Shown: positions 7,507 to 16,597, counted from the first letter of the stretch. The stretch: 33,805 bases of DNA from Lachnospiraceae bacterium UBA1778 (GCA_002315255.1 DCGM01000013.1:1-33805), one strand, 5' to 3'. The notes: generated by a model from the sequence alone, not told the origin. Program-made: numbers and translations.

Positions 7507-8811
7507 TTATGCGCTCTCGCCGGTACGCGGCAGCGTCTCTTTCTTTTGCGGGAGCGGGCGTTCCGCCTTGCGGCGAAGCTCGCGGTGCTCTACCATCGGC
7601 GCACCATCCCCTGATATCATCTCTTTCGTAATCAGAACCGACGAAACCGTTTCGTCGGACGGGATTTCAAACATTACATCCTTCAGCGTCTCTTCCATGA
7701 TCGCACGTAAGCCGCGCGCGCCCGTCTTCCGGGACATCGCCTTATCGGCGATCAGCTGAAGCGCTTCCGGTTCAAACAGAAGCTGCACGCCGTCGATGTC
7801 GAAAAGTGCCTGGTATTGCTTGATCAATGCGTTCTTCGGCTCGCTTAATATCCGCACTAATGCTTCATTGTCGAGCTGATCAAGCGAAATCGTGACCGGC
7901 ACACGGCCGATAAGCTCCGGAATCAGACCGAACTTCACGAGGTCCTCCGGCATCACTTTCTTTAAGAGGCTCGAAATATCTTCTTTCGATTTATCGATGA
8001 CCGGCGCATTGAAACCGATGGAGCCGGCTTCCTGGCGCGCCTGGATAATCTTTTCGAGGCCGTCAAATGCACCGCCCACGATGAACAGGATATTCGTCGT
8101 ATTGATCGGGATGCACTCCTGCTGCGGATGCTTCCGGCCGCCCTGCGGCGGTACGTTCGCATCGGTGCCTTCGATGATCTTTAAGAGCGCCTGCTGGACG
8201 CCTTCACCGGAGACATCACGCGTGATGGATACATTCTCACCCTTCTTTGAAATCTTGTCGATTTCGTCGATATAAATGATGCCCATTTCTGCGCGCTGAA
8301 GGTCATAATCAGCCGCCTGAATCAGCTTTAAAAGGATCGTCTCGACATCCTCGCCGACATAGCCGGCTTCCGTGAGCGAAGTTGCGTCCGCGATCGCGAA
8401 CGGCACATTGAGCATCTTCGCCAGCGTCTGCGCGAGATAAGTCTTACCGGAACCGGTCGGACCGATCATCAGAACATTGCTCTTCTGAATCTCAATGTCC
8501 GTATCTTTTCTGTGCATGATGCGCTTGTAATGGTTATAGACGGCGATCGCCAATGCGCGTTTCGCGTCGTCCTGGCCGATGACATACTCATCGAGCTTCG
8601 CTTTCATTTCGGCAGGCTTTAACAGGTTAATGCCGATATTCGGCATCGCTCCGTCGAGCTCATCCGAAAGGATTTCGTCGCAGAGGCTGACGCATTCGTC
8701 GCATATATAGACTCCCTTCGTGCGGGCTGCGAGAAGCTTTCGAACCTGGCCTCTCGGTTTTCCGCAGAAAGAGCAGCAGACCTTATCGTCTGTGTTTCGG
8801 TTTCCGGGCAT
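7507..8811 (-). CDS. clpX: ATP-dependent Clp protease ATP-binding subunit ClpX
   Basis: AAA+ unfoldase that delivers substrates to ClpP. 434 residues with the usual layout: N-terminal C4 zinc domain (C13, C16, C37, C40), Walker A GPTGSGKT (117-124), pore loop GYVG (150-153), Walker B IIYIDEID (178-185), the GGRKH substrate-recognition loop, and the C-terminal small AAA+ domain. ATG 8811 follows GGAGGG. The final 30 residues are basic and proline-rich, a common variable tail. It lies 61 nt downstream of clpP; that gap is filled by a 17-bp tandem repeat beginning in the clpP stop. Confidence 0.97.
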   Translation of the reverse strand: MPGNRNTDDKVCCSFCGKPRGQVRKLLAARTKGVYICDECVSLCDEILSDELDGAMPNIGINLLKPAEMKAKLDEYVIGQDDAKRALAIAVYNHYKRIMHRKDTDIEIQKSNVLMIGPTGSGKTYLAQTLAKMLNVPFAIADATSLTEAGYVGEDVETILLKLIQAADYDLQRAEMGIIYIDEIDKISKKGENVSITRDVSGEGVQQALLKIIEGTDANVPPQGGRKHPQQECIPINTTNILFIVGGAFDGLEKIIQARQEAGSIGFNAPVIDKSKEDISSLLKKVMPEDLVKFGLIPELIGRVPVTISLDQLDNEALVRILSEPKNALIKQYQALFDIDGVQLLFEPEALQLIADKAMSRKTGARGLRAIMEETLKDVMFEIPSDETVSSVLITKEMISGDGAPMVEHRELRRKAERPLPQKKETLPRTGESA

Positions 8812-8842
8812 AATCCCTCCATTAATGGTGCTAAATAATCAA

Positions 8843-8885
8843 TGATACTGACTGATTAATGATTCTGACTGATTAATGATTCTTA
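8843..8885. repeat. 17-bp tandem repeat reiterating the clpP stop region
   Basis: TGATACTGACTGATTAA (8843-8859) and TGATTCTGACTGATTAA (8860-8876) differ at one base, and a third partial copy runs into clpP. On - the unit starts with the last clpP codons, AAT CAT TAA, so the stop codon and its context are repeated downstream. Confidence 0.85.
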
Positions 8886-9454
8886 ATAATCTCGTCTACG
8901 AGGCCGTACGCCTTCGCTTCCTCAGCCGTCATCCAGTTGTCGCGGTCCGTATCGCGTTTGATGGTTTCAATGTCCTGTCCGGTGAAGCCGGCCAGCATAT
9001 TGTTCATCTTTTCGCGGGTCTTTAAGATATGCTTCGCTGCGATTTCAATCTCGGTCGCCTGACCCTGAGCGCCGCCGAGCGGCTGATGGATCAGAATCTC
9101 CGAATTCGGGAGCGCATACCGTTTTCCCTTCGTGCCGCCGGCCAGAAGGAACGCGCCCATCGAAGCCGCCATACCGACGCAGATGGTGGAAACATCGCAA
9201 CGGATATACTGCATCGTGTCATAGATCGCCATGCCGTCCGTAATCGATCCGCCCGGGGAATTGATGTAGAGGCTGATATCCTTCGACGGATCTTCAGACT
9301 CTAAGAAAAGAAGCTGTGCAACCACGAGCCCTGCTGTGACGCTGTTCACCTCGTCGCCGAGGAAAACGATACGCTCTTTTAATAATCTGGAATAAATGTC
9401 GAATGCGCGCTCGCCGCGGTTCGTCTCTTCAATAACTGTCGGAACTAATGCCAT
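8873..9454 (-). CDS. clpP: ATP-dependent Clp protease proteolytic subunit ClpP
   Basis: Serine protease forming the double heptameric chamber for ClpX. 193 residues from ATG 9454, which has AAGGAGG 6 nt upstream; an ATG 21 nt earlier lies before this site and is rejected. The catalytic triad is Ser98 (GMAASMGAF), His123 (LIHQPLGG) and Asp172 (DRDNW). SPGGS (66-70) is the conserved oxyanion-region loop. Length and motifs are normal. It sits between tig and clpX, the common Bacillota order, with a GC-rich hairpin in the tig-clpP gap. Confidence 0.97.
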   Translation of the reverse strand: MALVPTVIEETNRGERAFDIYSRLLKERIVFLGDEVNSVTAGLVVAQLLFLESEDPSKDISLYINSPGGSITDGMAIYDTMQYIRCDVSTICVGMAASMGAFLLAGGTKGKRYALPNSEILIHQPLGGAQGQATEIEIAAKHILKTREKMNNMLAGFTGQDIETIKRDTDRDNWMTAEEAKAYGLVDEIIKNH

Positions 9455-9478
9455 ACATTCCTCCTTCTCATTCAAGGC

Positions 9479-9500
9479 AACCCGGGGATAGGCCCGGGCT
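9479..9500 (-). promoter_or_regulatory. GC-rich hairpin between tig and clpP
   Basis: AACCCGGG (9479-9486) pairs with CCCGGGCT (9493-9500) with one G-U pair and a 6-nt loop. No T-run follows on -, so it is more likely an mRNA processing or stability element, or a leaky attenuator, than a terminator. Confidence 0.5.
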
Positions 9501-9513
9501 GCAAAACAATCAT

Positions 9514-10794
9514 TTACTTCGTAATCAGATCAAGTGCCTTCTGGGCAGCTAAATCTTTGCGGATGCTCTTCTTCTCTTCGTCGCCTAAAAGCTCTTTTAC
9601 CTTATCGGCGGTCATCTGATACATCTTCGCCATCTTCTCGAATTCCTGATCCATATCTTCATCAGAAACTTCGATCTTCTCTTCCTTCGCGATCGCTTCG
9701 AGGACTAACGAGTTCTGGATGCGGTTCTTCGCTTCATCCTTGAACTGCTCGGTCATCGACTCTAACGTCTGGCCGGTGTACTTCATGTACATGTCGATCG
9801 ACAGGCCCTGCATCTGAAGACGCTGCGCGTAATTATTGACGAGTTCCTTCGCCTGATCCTCGATCATCGCCGCCGGAATATCCATCTTCGCGTTCTCGAC
9901 AGCCTTCTTTAAGATCTCGTTCTTACGGGTATTGTCAAGGTCCGCCTGCTTCTTCTCAGCGAGCTTCTCGGTGATGTCTTTCTTATAATCTGCGAGATTT
10001 TCGAAATCAGAGACTTCCTCTGCGAACTCGTCGTTCAGTTCCGGAAGCTCCTTCACCTTGATCGCATTGATCTTAACCTTAAACATCGCTGCTTTTCCGG
10101 CTAAGTTCTCGGCCTGATATTCCTTCGGGAAGGTAACATTGACTTCGGTTTCTTCGCCGATGTTCTTTCCGATCAGCTGGTCTTCGAACGTGTCAATGAA
10201 CGAATGGGAACCGATGACTAACTCGTGGTTCTCGCCCTTTCCGCCTTCGAATGCGACGCCGTCGACGAAGCCTTCGAAATCGATGACTGCGATATCATTC
10301 GCCTGAACCGGACGGTCTTCGACCGTAACGGTGCGGGAATTCTGCTCACGGATGCGGTTCAGTTCAGCATCAACTTCCTCGTCGGAAACTTCCGCTTTCT
10401 TCTTCGCGATGCGGAATGCCTTATACTTTCCAAGCTCGACTTCCGGCTTTAATGCCATCTCGCAGGTAAAGATGAACGGCTTTCCTTTTTCGATCTGCTC
10501 GACGCCGACTTCCGGACGGGAAACGATCTCGAGGTCCTTACACGCGTCATCCTGCAATGCTTTCTCGTATGCATCCGGAATCAGCTCGTTCGCAGCGTCT
10601 TCATAGAAAACGCCGACGCCGTACTGCTGCTCGATCATATAGCGCGGAGCCTTGCCCTTCCGGAAGCCCGGAAGCGTAATCTTTCCTCTATTTTTAAGAT
10701 AAGCGGTATTTAACGCGCCTTCAAAATCCTCTGCACTGCACTCAATGGTAAGCTTTACCATATTGCCGTCAAGTTTCTCAACCTTAACACTCAT
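9514..10794 (-). CDS. tig: Trigger factor (ribosome-associated chaperone, peptidyl-prolyl isomerase)
   Basis: 426 residues, normal length. The N-terminal ribosome-binding signature GFRKGKAP is at 43-50. The FKBP-type isomerase domain follows (about 150-240: DIAVIDFEGFVDG, GSHSFIDTFEDQLIG), then the long helical C-terminal chaperone domain. ATG 10794 has GGAGGAGAG upstream. It binds nascent chains at the ribosome exit tunnel. It heads the tig-clpP-clpX-ysxC unit; the 95-nt gap before it, after ispG, carries a promoter-like sequence. Nothing unusual. Confidence 0.97.
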   Translation of the reverse strand: MSVKVEKLDGNMVKLTIECSAEDFEGALNTAYLKNRGKITLPGFRKGKAPRYMIEQQYGVGVFYEDAANELIPDAYEKALQDDACKDLEIVSRPEVGVEQIEKGKPFIFTCEMALKPEVELGKYKAFRIAKKKAEVSDEEVDAELNRIREQNSRTVTVEDRPVQANDIAVIDFEGFVDGVAFEGGKGENHELVIGSHSFIDTFEDQLIGKNIGEETEVNVTFPKEYQAENLAGKAAMFKVKINAIKVKELPELNDEFAEEVSDFENLADYKKDITEKLAEKKQADLDNTRKNEILKKAVENAKMDIPAAMIEDQAKELVNNYAQRLQMQGLSIDMYMKYTGQTLESMTEQFKDEAKNRIQNSLVLEAIAKEEKIEVSDEDMDQEFEKMAKMYQMTADKVKELLGDEEKKSIRKDLAAQKALDLITK

Positions 10795-10839
10795 TGGTCT
10801 CTCCTCCGAAATTCTTTACGTGAGTTCATAATCCCACAA

Positions 10840-10867
10840 ACTATGCAAGTATAACACATTCTGTCAA
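10840..10867 (-). promoter_or_regulatory. Promoter upstream of tig
   Basis: On - there is a perfect TTGACA (10862-10867) with CATAGT 16 nt downstream (10840-10845). A TATACT (10848-10853) lies too close to that -35 and would need a poor -35 of its own. Leader about 40 nt. Confidence 0.5.
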
Positions 10868-10889
10868 AGAATGCCATAGTAAAATCGAT

Positions 10890-11948
10890 TTATTTTCCCC
10901 AATTGCGGAGTTCTTCCTCTAAAACCGGTAAAAACTCCTCTTCTTTCAGCTTCCGCACGATCTCTCCATGCTTTAAAAGGACGCCCTCGCCCTTTCCGCC
11001 GGCGATTCCGAGATCCGCTTCGCGGCCTTCGCCGGGGCCGTTCACGACGCAGCCCATCACGGCTACCTTAATATTCAGTTCATCGTATTTCTGGACAAGC
11101 GTCTCGACTTTATTCGCCAGCCCTATAAGATCGATCTGCGTCCGTCCGCAGGTCGGGCACGAAACAACTTCAATGCCGGATTTCCGGAGCCCGAGCGTCC
11201 GAAGAAGGATTTTCGCGGACTTGACCTCTTCGACCGGATCGCCGGTCAAGGAAACGCGGATCGTGTCGCCGATTCCCTGGCTTAATATCATTGCAAGTCC
11301 AGCCGCCGATTTGATGTTTCCGGAAATCAGCGTGCCGGCCTCCGTAATCCCTACATGTAAGGGATACGGGCATTTCGGCGCGAGAAGCTCATGCGCCTTC
11401 ACGCACATTAAGACATTCGAGGATTTGATCGAAACGACGAGATCGTCAAAGTTCATTTCTTCGAGGATCCGGCATTTGTCGAGTGCCGATTCGACGAGCC
11501 CCTCCGCTGTAACGCCGCCGTATTTTTCCACCAATTCTTTCTCTAACGAGCCGGAATTGACGCCCACGCGGATCGGGACGCCGTTTGCGCGGCAGCAGTC
11601 CGCCACAGCGCGAATCCGGTCGGTACCGCCGATATTTCCGGGGTTGATGCGGATCTTATCTGCACCGTTCTCGACCGCCATAATCGCCATCCGATAGTCG
11701 AAATGGATATCCGCGACGAGCGGGATATGGATCTTTGCTTTAATCCGTTTGATCGACCGGCAGGCCTCTTCCGTCGGCGCGGTGCAGCGGATGATGTCGC
11801 AGCCCGCTTCTTCCAGCTGCAGAATCTGCGCGACCGTCGCATCCGTATCTTCTGTTTTTGTATTCGTCATAGACTGGATCAGAATCGGGTTTCCATGCCC
11901 GATGACCCGGTTTCCGATAGAAATTTCTTTCGTCAGATCACGAAACAT
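10890..11948 (-). CDS. ispG: 4-hydroxy-3-methylbut-2-enyl diphosphate synthase (IspG/GcpE)
   Basis: Penultimate MEP-pathway enzyme, a [4Fe-4S] protein converting MEcPP to HMBPP. 352 residues with an N-terminal TIM barrel (PILIQSMTNT, ADIHFDYRMA, KIRINPGNIG) and a C-terminal cluster domain: Cys264 and Cys267 (SCPTCGR), Cys300 (MGCVVNGPGE) and Glu307. It starts 18 nt after the rseP stop with AAGAGG upstream. Ferredoxin or flavodoxin is the expected electron donor. It is the last gene of the pyrH-led unit; no clear terminator is seen before the tig promoter. Confidence 0.97.
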   Translation of the reverse strand: MFRDLTKEISIGNRVIGHGNPILIQSMTNTKTEDTDATVAQILQLEEAGCDIIRCTAPTEEACRSIKRIKAKIHIPLVADIHFDYRMAIMAVENGADKIRINPGNIGGTDRIRAVADCCRANGVPIRVGVNSGSLEKELVEKYGGVTAEGLVESALDKCRILEEMNFDDLVVSIKSSNVLMCVKAHELLAPKCPYPLHVGITEAGTLISGNIKSAAGLAMILSQGIGDTIRVSLTGDPVEEVKSAKILLRTLGLRKSGIEVVSCPTCGRTQIDLIGLANKVETLVQKYDELNIKVAVMGCVVNGPGEGREADLGIAGGKGEGVLLKHGEIVRKLKEEEFLPVLEEELRNWGK

Positions 11949-11966
11949 TCGATGCCTCTTTTTGCG

Positions 11967-13091
11967 TTATTTTACGAATAAAAGCCGGATGTCATTGAAC
12001 GAGACGGCAATGACTAAGAGTAAAAGAAGGACTGCGCCGATAACGGTCACAACGCCCTCAAACTTCCTCGGAAGCGGCTTTCCGGTGACTGCCTCGATCA
12101 GGCAGAACAAAATCTTTCCGCCGTCGAGCCCCGGAATCGGAAGAAGGTTCACAATGCCGAGGTTTGCGGAAATCATAGCCGCGAAGCTTACGAGGTTCAC
12201 TAAAATCCAGTAGGCTGTCACCCAGAAGCCTTCGCCCTCCGTGTCCTCTTCGACTTCGGAGACGATCGTTCCGACCATACCGGCCATTCCGACCGGACCG
12301 GAAAGGTCATTAAAGGACGCTTTTCCGGAGAAGAACATGCCGAATGATTTAACGACGACGCCGAGGTTATAGCCGAACTCGAACGTGCCGTATTTTAAGA
12401 CTTCACCGAAGCTCAGATTCGAAACCGATCCCGGCGAGATGATGCCGATGAGATAGCGTGCCTCTTCTTCATTGTACTTCGGCTGGAGCGTCGTCGTATA
12501 CGTTTCGCCGTCACGCATATACGTGATCTTCATCTCGGTCTTCTCATGAATCGTCATGTAGATCGTGATGTCCTTAAAGAAGTGCATCGTCTCATTGTCA
12601 ATCTTCGTAATGACGTCGCCCTTCTGAAGGCCGGATTCTTCGGCCGGATACCCTTCGATGATGCCGCCGATTTTCGCCGGCGTATAGCCCGCCATCGCAA
12701 TGACCAGCAGTGAAAGCAGGAATGCGAGGATAAAGTTGAAGGCCGGGCCTGCGAGAAGGATAGACATGCGCGCCCAGACGTTCTTATTTGAGAACGCGTG
12801 CTCGTCATCCGCCGCAATCTTATTCTCTTCGTCTTCCGCCGCGTCACCGAGTCCCGGAAGCTCCGCTTCTCCGCCTAAAAGCTGGCAGTAGCCGCCGAAC
12901 GGCAGCCAGCGGAGGCTGTATTTCGTGCCGTTTTTGACCCACGAATGGATCGCCGGGCCCATGCCGATTGAAAACTCCACCACGCCGACACCGTTCTTTT
13001 TCGCGATGATGTAGTGGCCGAATTCATGAATAAAAATCAGAAGTCCGATGATCAGAATAAAAGCAATGATGCTGACAATAGTCGATCCCAT
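11967..13091 (-). CDS. rseP: RIP metalloprotease RseP/RasP (site-2 protease)
   Basis: Intramembrane zinc protease that cuts anti-sigma factors and leftover signal peptides. 374 residues from ATG 13091, chosen because TTTGGAG lies about 6 nt upstream; an earlier ATG (13118) lacks such a site. Zinc-binding HEFGH is at 22-26 in the first membrane segment; the second motif, NLLPIPGLDGGKILF, is near the C-terminus. A PDZ domain (about 150-215) lies between membrane segments. A charged loop after the first core (LGGEAELPGLGDAAEDEENK) is longer and more acidic than usual. It sits between dxr and ispG, the standard clostridial order. Confidence 0.96.
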   Translation of the reverse strand: MGSTIVSIIAFILIIGLLIFIHEFGHYIIAKKNGVGVVEFSIGMGPAIHSWVKNGTKYSLRWLPFGGYCQLLGGEAELPGLGDAAEDEENKIAADDEHAFSNKNVWARMSILLAGPAFNFILAFLLSLLVIAMAGYTPAKIGGIIEGYPAEESGLQKGDVITKIDNETMHFFKDITIYMTIHEKTEMKITYMRDGETYTTTLQPKYNEEEARYLIGIISPGSVSNLSFGEVLKYGTFEFGYNLGVVVKSFGMFFSGKASFNDLSGPVGMAGMVGTIVSEVEEDTEGEGFWVTAYWILVNLVSFAAMISANLGIVNLLPIPGLDGGKILFCLIEAVTGKPLPRKFEGVVTVIGAVLLLLLVIAVSFNDIRLLFVK

Positions 13092-13160
13092 AAAAATCTC
13101 CAAAAACGAATTAATCAAAAATAAAAGATGATCGCTTACTCAAACGCTTCCCGCGTATGT

Positions 13161-14297
13161 TTATCTTAGCACTTCCTGTGTACGCTTTTCGGTATACAGC
13201 ACCTCATCGAGCGTCGGATGCGCGATAAACTCGACTTCATCGAGCGCTTTCTTTATATTCTCGACGATTCCGAGATACGGAAGCTCTCCACGCAGGAACT
13301 TCGCGACAGAAAGCTCGTTCGCCGCGTTAAAGACGGTCGGGGCATTGCCGCCTTTCCGTCCGACCTGGTACGCGAGCGGCAAGGCTTCGAACACCTCGGT
13401 GTCGGGCTGCTCAAACGTAATGCCGGAAAGCGTCTTAAAGTCGAGGTTTCCGCCCTTGCAGGGGCGTCGGTCCGGATAAAACAGGGCATACGCGATCGGG
13501 ATATGCATGTCCGGTGTTCCGAGCTGCGCCTTGATAGCGCCGTCCCGGAACTCCACCATCGAATGGATGACCGACTGCGGCTGAAGGACGACTTCGATCT
13601 CGTCGTAGGAAGCATTGAAAAGCCAGCGGGCCTCCATCACCTCGAGTCCTTTATTGACAAGCGTCGACGAGTCGATCGTGATTTTCGCGCCCATCGCCCA
13701 GTTCGGATGCTTCAATGCGTCCTCGGGGCGGACGCTCACGAGTTCCTCGCGCTTCCGTCCGCGGAACGGGCCGCCGGAAGCTGTAAGCAGGATGCGGGAA
13801 AGCGGGTTGTTTTCCTCACCGTGAAGGCATTGGAAAATCGCCGAATGCTCTGAATCGACCGGAAGAAGCCGGACGCGCTTTTCTTCGACGAGCGGCATGA
13901 TAAGATGCCCTGCCGTCACCAGCGTTTCCTTGTTCGCGATCGCGATATCCTTCCCAGCGCGGATCGCTTCAATCGTCGGCCGGATGCCGATCATTCCGAC
14001 GATCGCGCCGAGCACGATATCTGTCTCCGCGTCGGTCGCGCACTCGATAAGCCCCTCCATCCCCGAAAGGACCTTCGTCTCCGTATCGCTTACCCGGATT
14101 TTCAGTTCTGCCGCGCGCTCCTCTGAATAGACGCAGACGCGCGCAGGCCGGAACTCCCGGATCTGTTTTTCCAGTAAATCAATGCTGCTATAGGCCGCAA
14201 GCGAACGCACAGAGAAATCCTGCGGATACATCCGCACGATATCGAGCGTCTGGGTTCCGATCGAACCGGTCGAGCCTAACAGGCATAGTTTTTTCAT
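13161..14297 (-). CDS. dxr: 1-deoxy-D-xylulose 5-phosphate reductoisomerase
   Basis: First committed MEP-pathway enzyme, turning DXP into MEP with NADPH; target of fosmidomycin. 378 residues. NADPH-binding GSTGSIG is at 8-14; metal and substrate residues sit in LLPVDSEHSAIFQ and ITIDSSTLVNKGLEVMEA, both intact. ATG 14297 has AAGGAG 6 nt upstream. The downstream rseP starts 69 nt on. The gap before dxr holds two copies of a roughly 30-bp repeat and a hairpin next to cdsA. Confidence 0.97.
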   Translation of the reverse strand: MKKLCLLGSTGSIGTQTLDIVRMYPQDFSVRSLAAYSSIDLLEKQIREFRPARVCVYSEERAAELKIRVSDTETKVLSGMEGLIECATDAETDIVLGAIVGMIGIRPTIEAIRAGKDIAIANKETLVTAGHLIMPLVEEKRVRLLPVDSEHSAIFQCLHGEENNPLSRILLTASGGPFRGRKREELVSVRPEDALKHPNWAMGAKITIDSSTLVNKGLEVMEARWLFNASYDEIEVVLQPQSVIHSMVEFRDGAIKAQLGTPDMHIPIAYALFYPDRRPCKGGNLDFKTLSGITFEQPDTEVFEALPLAYQVGRKGGNAPTVFNAANELSVAKFLRGELPYLGIVENIKKALDEVEFIAHPTLDEVLYTEKRTQEVLR

Positions 14298-14331
14298 AAA
14301 AAGCTCCTTATCCGCATCACGCGGAGAAATA

Positions 14332-14394
14332 TCGTCTTCACGAGCGCTGCGCTGCTGATTTCGCCTTCACGGGCGCAGGCTGCGCTGCTGATAT
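14332..14394. repeat. Two-copy repeat (about 30 bp) between cdsA and dxr
   Basis: 14332-14361 and 14361-14394 share TCGYCTTCACGRGCG and TGCGCTGCTGAT, with a short insertion in the second copy. No coding role is visible. Confidence 0.75.
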
Positions 14395-14425
14395 GAAACA
14401 AGGCCGTCCCGCTCGGGCACGGCCT
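14394..14425 (-). terminator. Hairpin directly after cdsA (possible attenuator)
   Basis: AGGCCGT plus CCC (14401-14410) pair with GGG plus ACGGCCT (14415-14425) with one bulged base and a 4-nt loop. On - the stem is followed by TGTTTC, a weak T-tail. Since dxr follows on the same strand, partial termination is the likely effect. Confidence 0.5.
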
Positions 14426-14431
14426 CTAAAG

Positions 14432-15268
14432 TCAAAGAAAAAGCTTCGCCAGGTAGAAAATCACCGGCGCGGTAAAGAGTACCGAATCGAAGCGGTCGAG
14501 CACGCCGCCGTGCCCCGGTAAGACCGCTGAATAGTCTTTTACGCCGCATTTCCGCTTAAAAGCAGATGCGGTAAGATCGCCGAAAATCGAAATCACAGCG
14601 CCGCCGAATGCCGTCAAAGCACACCCGAGCACCGGCTTCGGAAAGACCGTCATTTCCCCCTGCATCAGAAGCCCGAACAATGCGCCGATACCGGCGGTGA
14701 TCACGACTCCGCCGACCGCGCCCTCGATCGATTTCTTCGGGCTTAAGACCGGCGCCAGCTTATGCTTTCCGAGAAGCGAGCCGACAAAATAGGCGAAAAT
14801 ATCGCTTCCGAACGCGGCGATAAAGACGAGGATGACGAGCCATAAGCCGTCCTCCATCATCCGGATCCGATAAAGATACGAGAATAAAACGACCGGATAA
14901 AAGACGCCGAAACATGCAGCGATAGCTTCTTTATCGGATGTTTTTTCGAAATTCAGGCAGAATACGGACATCAGGACGATCACTCCGAGCACGAGCACCG
15001 GGAACATAAAATCCGGTTTGTCGAACGCCAGAACCGCGAGATACGCCGCTGCCAGAAGATATCCGATAATGCCGACCGGCTTCTTTTCAATTCCGTTCAG
15101 CCGGTAAAACTCCCACAGGCCGACCGCCGAAAGTAAGACTACCAGTCCGAACCAGAACCACCCGCCCGGAATTGCTGTCGCTACAAGCACGACCGCAAGC
15201 GCGGCCCCCGTGAGAACACGCGTGCCCAGTCCCTTCAGCTTATTCTTTTTTTCTGCTCCATCGCCCAT
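14432..15268 (-). CDS. cdsA: Phosphatidate cytidylyltransferase
   Basis: Integral membrane enzyme making CDP-diacylglycerol from phosphatidate and CTP. 278 residues with about 8 hydrophobic segments. The C-terminal signature LPGHGGVLDRFDSVLFTAP is intact, and FGSDIFAYFVGSLLGKHKLAPVLSPKKSIEGAVGG (given here in part) carries the conserved aspartate and lysines. ATG 15268 lacks a strong nearby ribosome binding site; the closest AGGA blocks are in a short repeat (TTTCAGGAT, TATTCAGGAT) 13-25 nt upstream. It lies 51 nt after uppS in the pyrH-led unit. Confidence 0.94.
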   Translation of the reverse strand: MGDGAEKKNKLKGLGTRVLTGAALAVVLVATAIPGGWFWFGLVVLLSAVGLWEFYRLNGIEKKPVGIIGYLLAAAYLAVLAFDKPDFMFPVLVLGVIVLMSVFCLNFEKTSDKEAIAACFGVFYPVVLFSYLYRIRMMEDGLWLVILVFIAAFGSDIFAYFVGSLLGKHKLAPVLSPKKSIEGAVGGVVITAGIGALFGLLMQGEMTVFPKPVLGCALTAFGGAVISIFGDLTASAFKRKCGVKDYSAVLPGHGGVLDRFDSVLFTAPVIFYLAKLFL

Positions 15269-15319
15269 AATGCTGCTAAAATCCTGAATAATCCTGAAAT
15301 TATGGTGTTTCCTGATAAA

Positions 15320-16039
15320 TTACGGTTTTAAAACGCCGCCGAACCTGCGTTCACGGCCATTGTAATTCTCGATCGCTTTCTTCAGTTCGTCTTTCGTGAA
15401 ATCAGGCCAGAGGAGGTCCGTCACGTAGAATTCTGTGTAAGCGCATTGCCATAAAAGATAATTTGACAGGCGGAACTCACCGCCCGTGCGGATCAGAAGA
15501 TCCGGATCCGGAATCCCGTGCGTGTCGAGATGCGCGGAAATCGCTTCCTCCGTAATCTCCGACGGATCAAGCGTTCCGGCCTTTACTTCCTCCGCCATCT
15601 TCGTCACAGCGCGCCGCATCTCATCGCGGCCGCCGTAATTTAAGGCAATGACAAAGGTGAGCGCCGTATTCTCTTTCGTCTCTTCTTCCAGCCGGTTCAG
15701 GCCTTCGATCAGGTCGTCGTCGAAACGGCTCCGGTCCCCGATCATGATGACGCGTGTATTCTCCTCGTTCGCGATCACTAAAAGACGCTTCACATACTGC
15801 CGGAACAGCGCCATCAGCGCGGCAACCTCCTGGTCGTCGCGCTTCCAGTTTTCTGTCGAAAAGCCATAGACCGTCAGATATTTGATACCGAGGTCCGCGC
15901 AATCTCGGACGGTCTGCTCGACCGCCTTGCAGCCTTCGGTATGGCCCATGGTCCGGGGAAGCCCCCGCAATTTCGCCCAGCGCCCGTTGCCGTCTAAAAT
16001 GATGGCGACGTGCTGCGGGATTTTCAGATTCTCGCTCAT
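15320..16039 (-). CDS. uppS: Undecaprenyl diphosphate synthase (cis-prenyltransferase)
   Basis: Adds eight isopentenyl units to farnesyl-PP to give the C55 carrier lipid for wall and surface glycans. 239 residues. The catalytic motif LDGNGRWAK has Asp16 and the NGR phosphate-binding residues; SFSTENW-like YGFSTENWKR, LNYGGRDE and the C-terminal RTGGEFRLSNYLLWQ are all present. It starts 3 nt after the frr stop, so translation is coupled. With dxr and ispG in the same unit, precursor and carrier supply are co-expressed. Confidence 0.97.
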   Translation of the reverse strand: MSENLKIPQHVAIILDGNGRWAKLRGLPRTMGHTEGCKAVEQTVRDCADLGIKYLTVYGFSTENWKRDDQEVAALMALFRQYVKRLLVIANEENTRVIMIGDRSRFDDDLIEGLNRLEEETKENTALTFVIALNYGGRDEMRRAVTKMAEEVKAGTLDPSEITEEAISAHLDTHGIPDPDLLIRTGGEFRLSNYLLWQCAYTEFYVTDLLWPDFTKDELKKAIENYNGRERRFGGVLKP

Positions 16040-16042
16040 GGT

Positions 16043-16597
16043 TTAGACCGTCGTAATCTCTTTCGCCTTCTTATCCGTCGCATCGTCGATATTCTTCGTG
16101 AACTTATCGGTCAGCTTCTGCATACGGTCTTCGCCGTTCTTTAAGTCGTCTTCCGTAATGGTGGAAGCCTTCTCCAGCTTCTTTAAGCCGTCCATCGCGT
16201 CGCGGCGGATATTCCGGACAGCGACCTTCGCGTTTTCAGCCTTCTTCTTAATATCCTTTACAAGTTCCTGTCTTCTCTCACCGGTAAGCTCCGGGAAGAC
16301 GAGGCGGATCGACTGGCCGTCATCCGATGGGGTGATGCCGATATCGGAAGCCAGGATCGCTTTATTGATCTCTTTGATGAGCGTTCTGTCCCACGGCTGG
16401 ATGACAATGACACGTGCCTCCGGGACAGAGATGTTCGCGACCTGCTGAAGCGGGCTCTGCGCGCCGTAATAGCTGACCGAAATCTTATCTAAAAGCTTCG
16501 GGTTCGCACGGCCTGCGCGGATCATGGAATACTCGTACTCTAACGATTCCAATGTTTTCTGCATCTTCTCTTCTGCGGTTTTAATGGTCTGTTCCAT
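16043..16597 (-). CDS. frr: Ribosome recycling factor
   Basis: Releases ribosomes from mRNA after termination, together with EF-G. 184 residues, standard length. Family motifs MIRAGRANPKLLD, VIQPWDRTLIKEINKAI and RLVFPELTGERRQELVK are present. ATG 16597 has a strong AAGGAGG. It lies 109 nt after pyrH, the universal pyrH-frr pairing; this gap is longer than usual and filled by repeats and a 14-bp palindrome (16632-16645). Confidence 0.98.
   Translation of the reverse strand: MEQTIKTAEEKMQKTLESLEYEYSMIRAGRANPKLLDKISVSYYGAQSPLQQVANISVPEARVIVIQPWDRTLIKEINKAILASDIGITPSDDGQSIRLVFPELTGERRQELVKDIKKKAENAKVAVRNIRRDAMDGLKKLEKASTITEDDLKNGEDRMQKLTDKFTKNIDDATDKKAKEITTV

Noticed and set aside
10848..10853. 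TATACT as the -10 box of the tig promoter
   Set aside because: Only 8 nt from the perfect TTGACA; using it would need a poor -35 further upstream.
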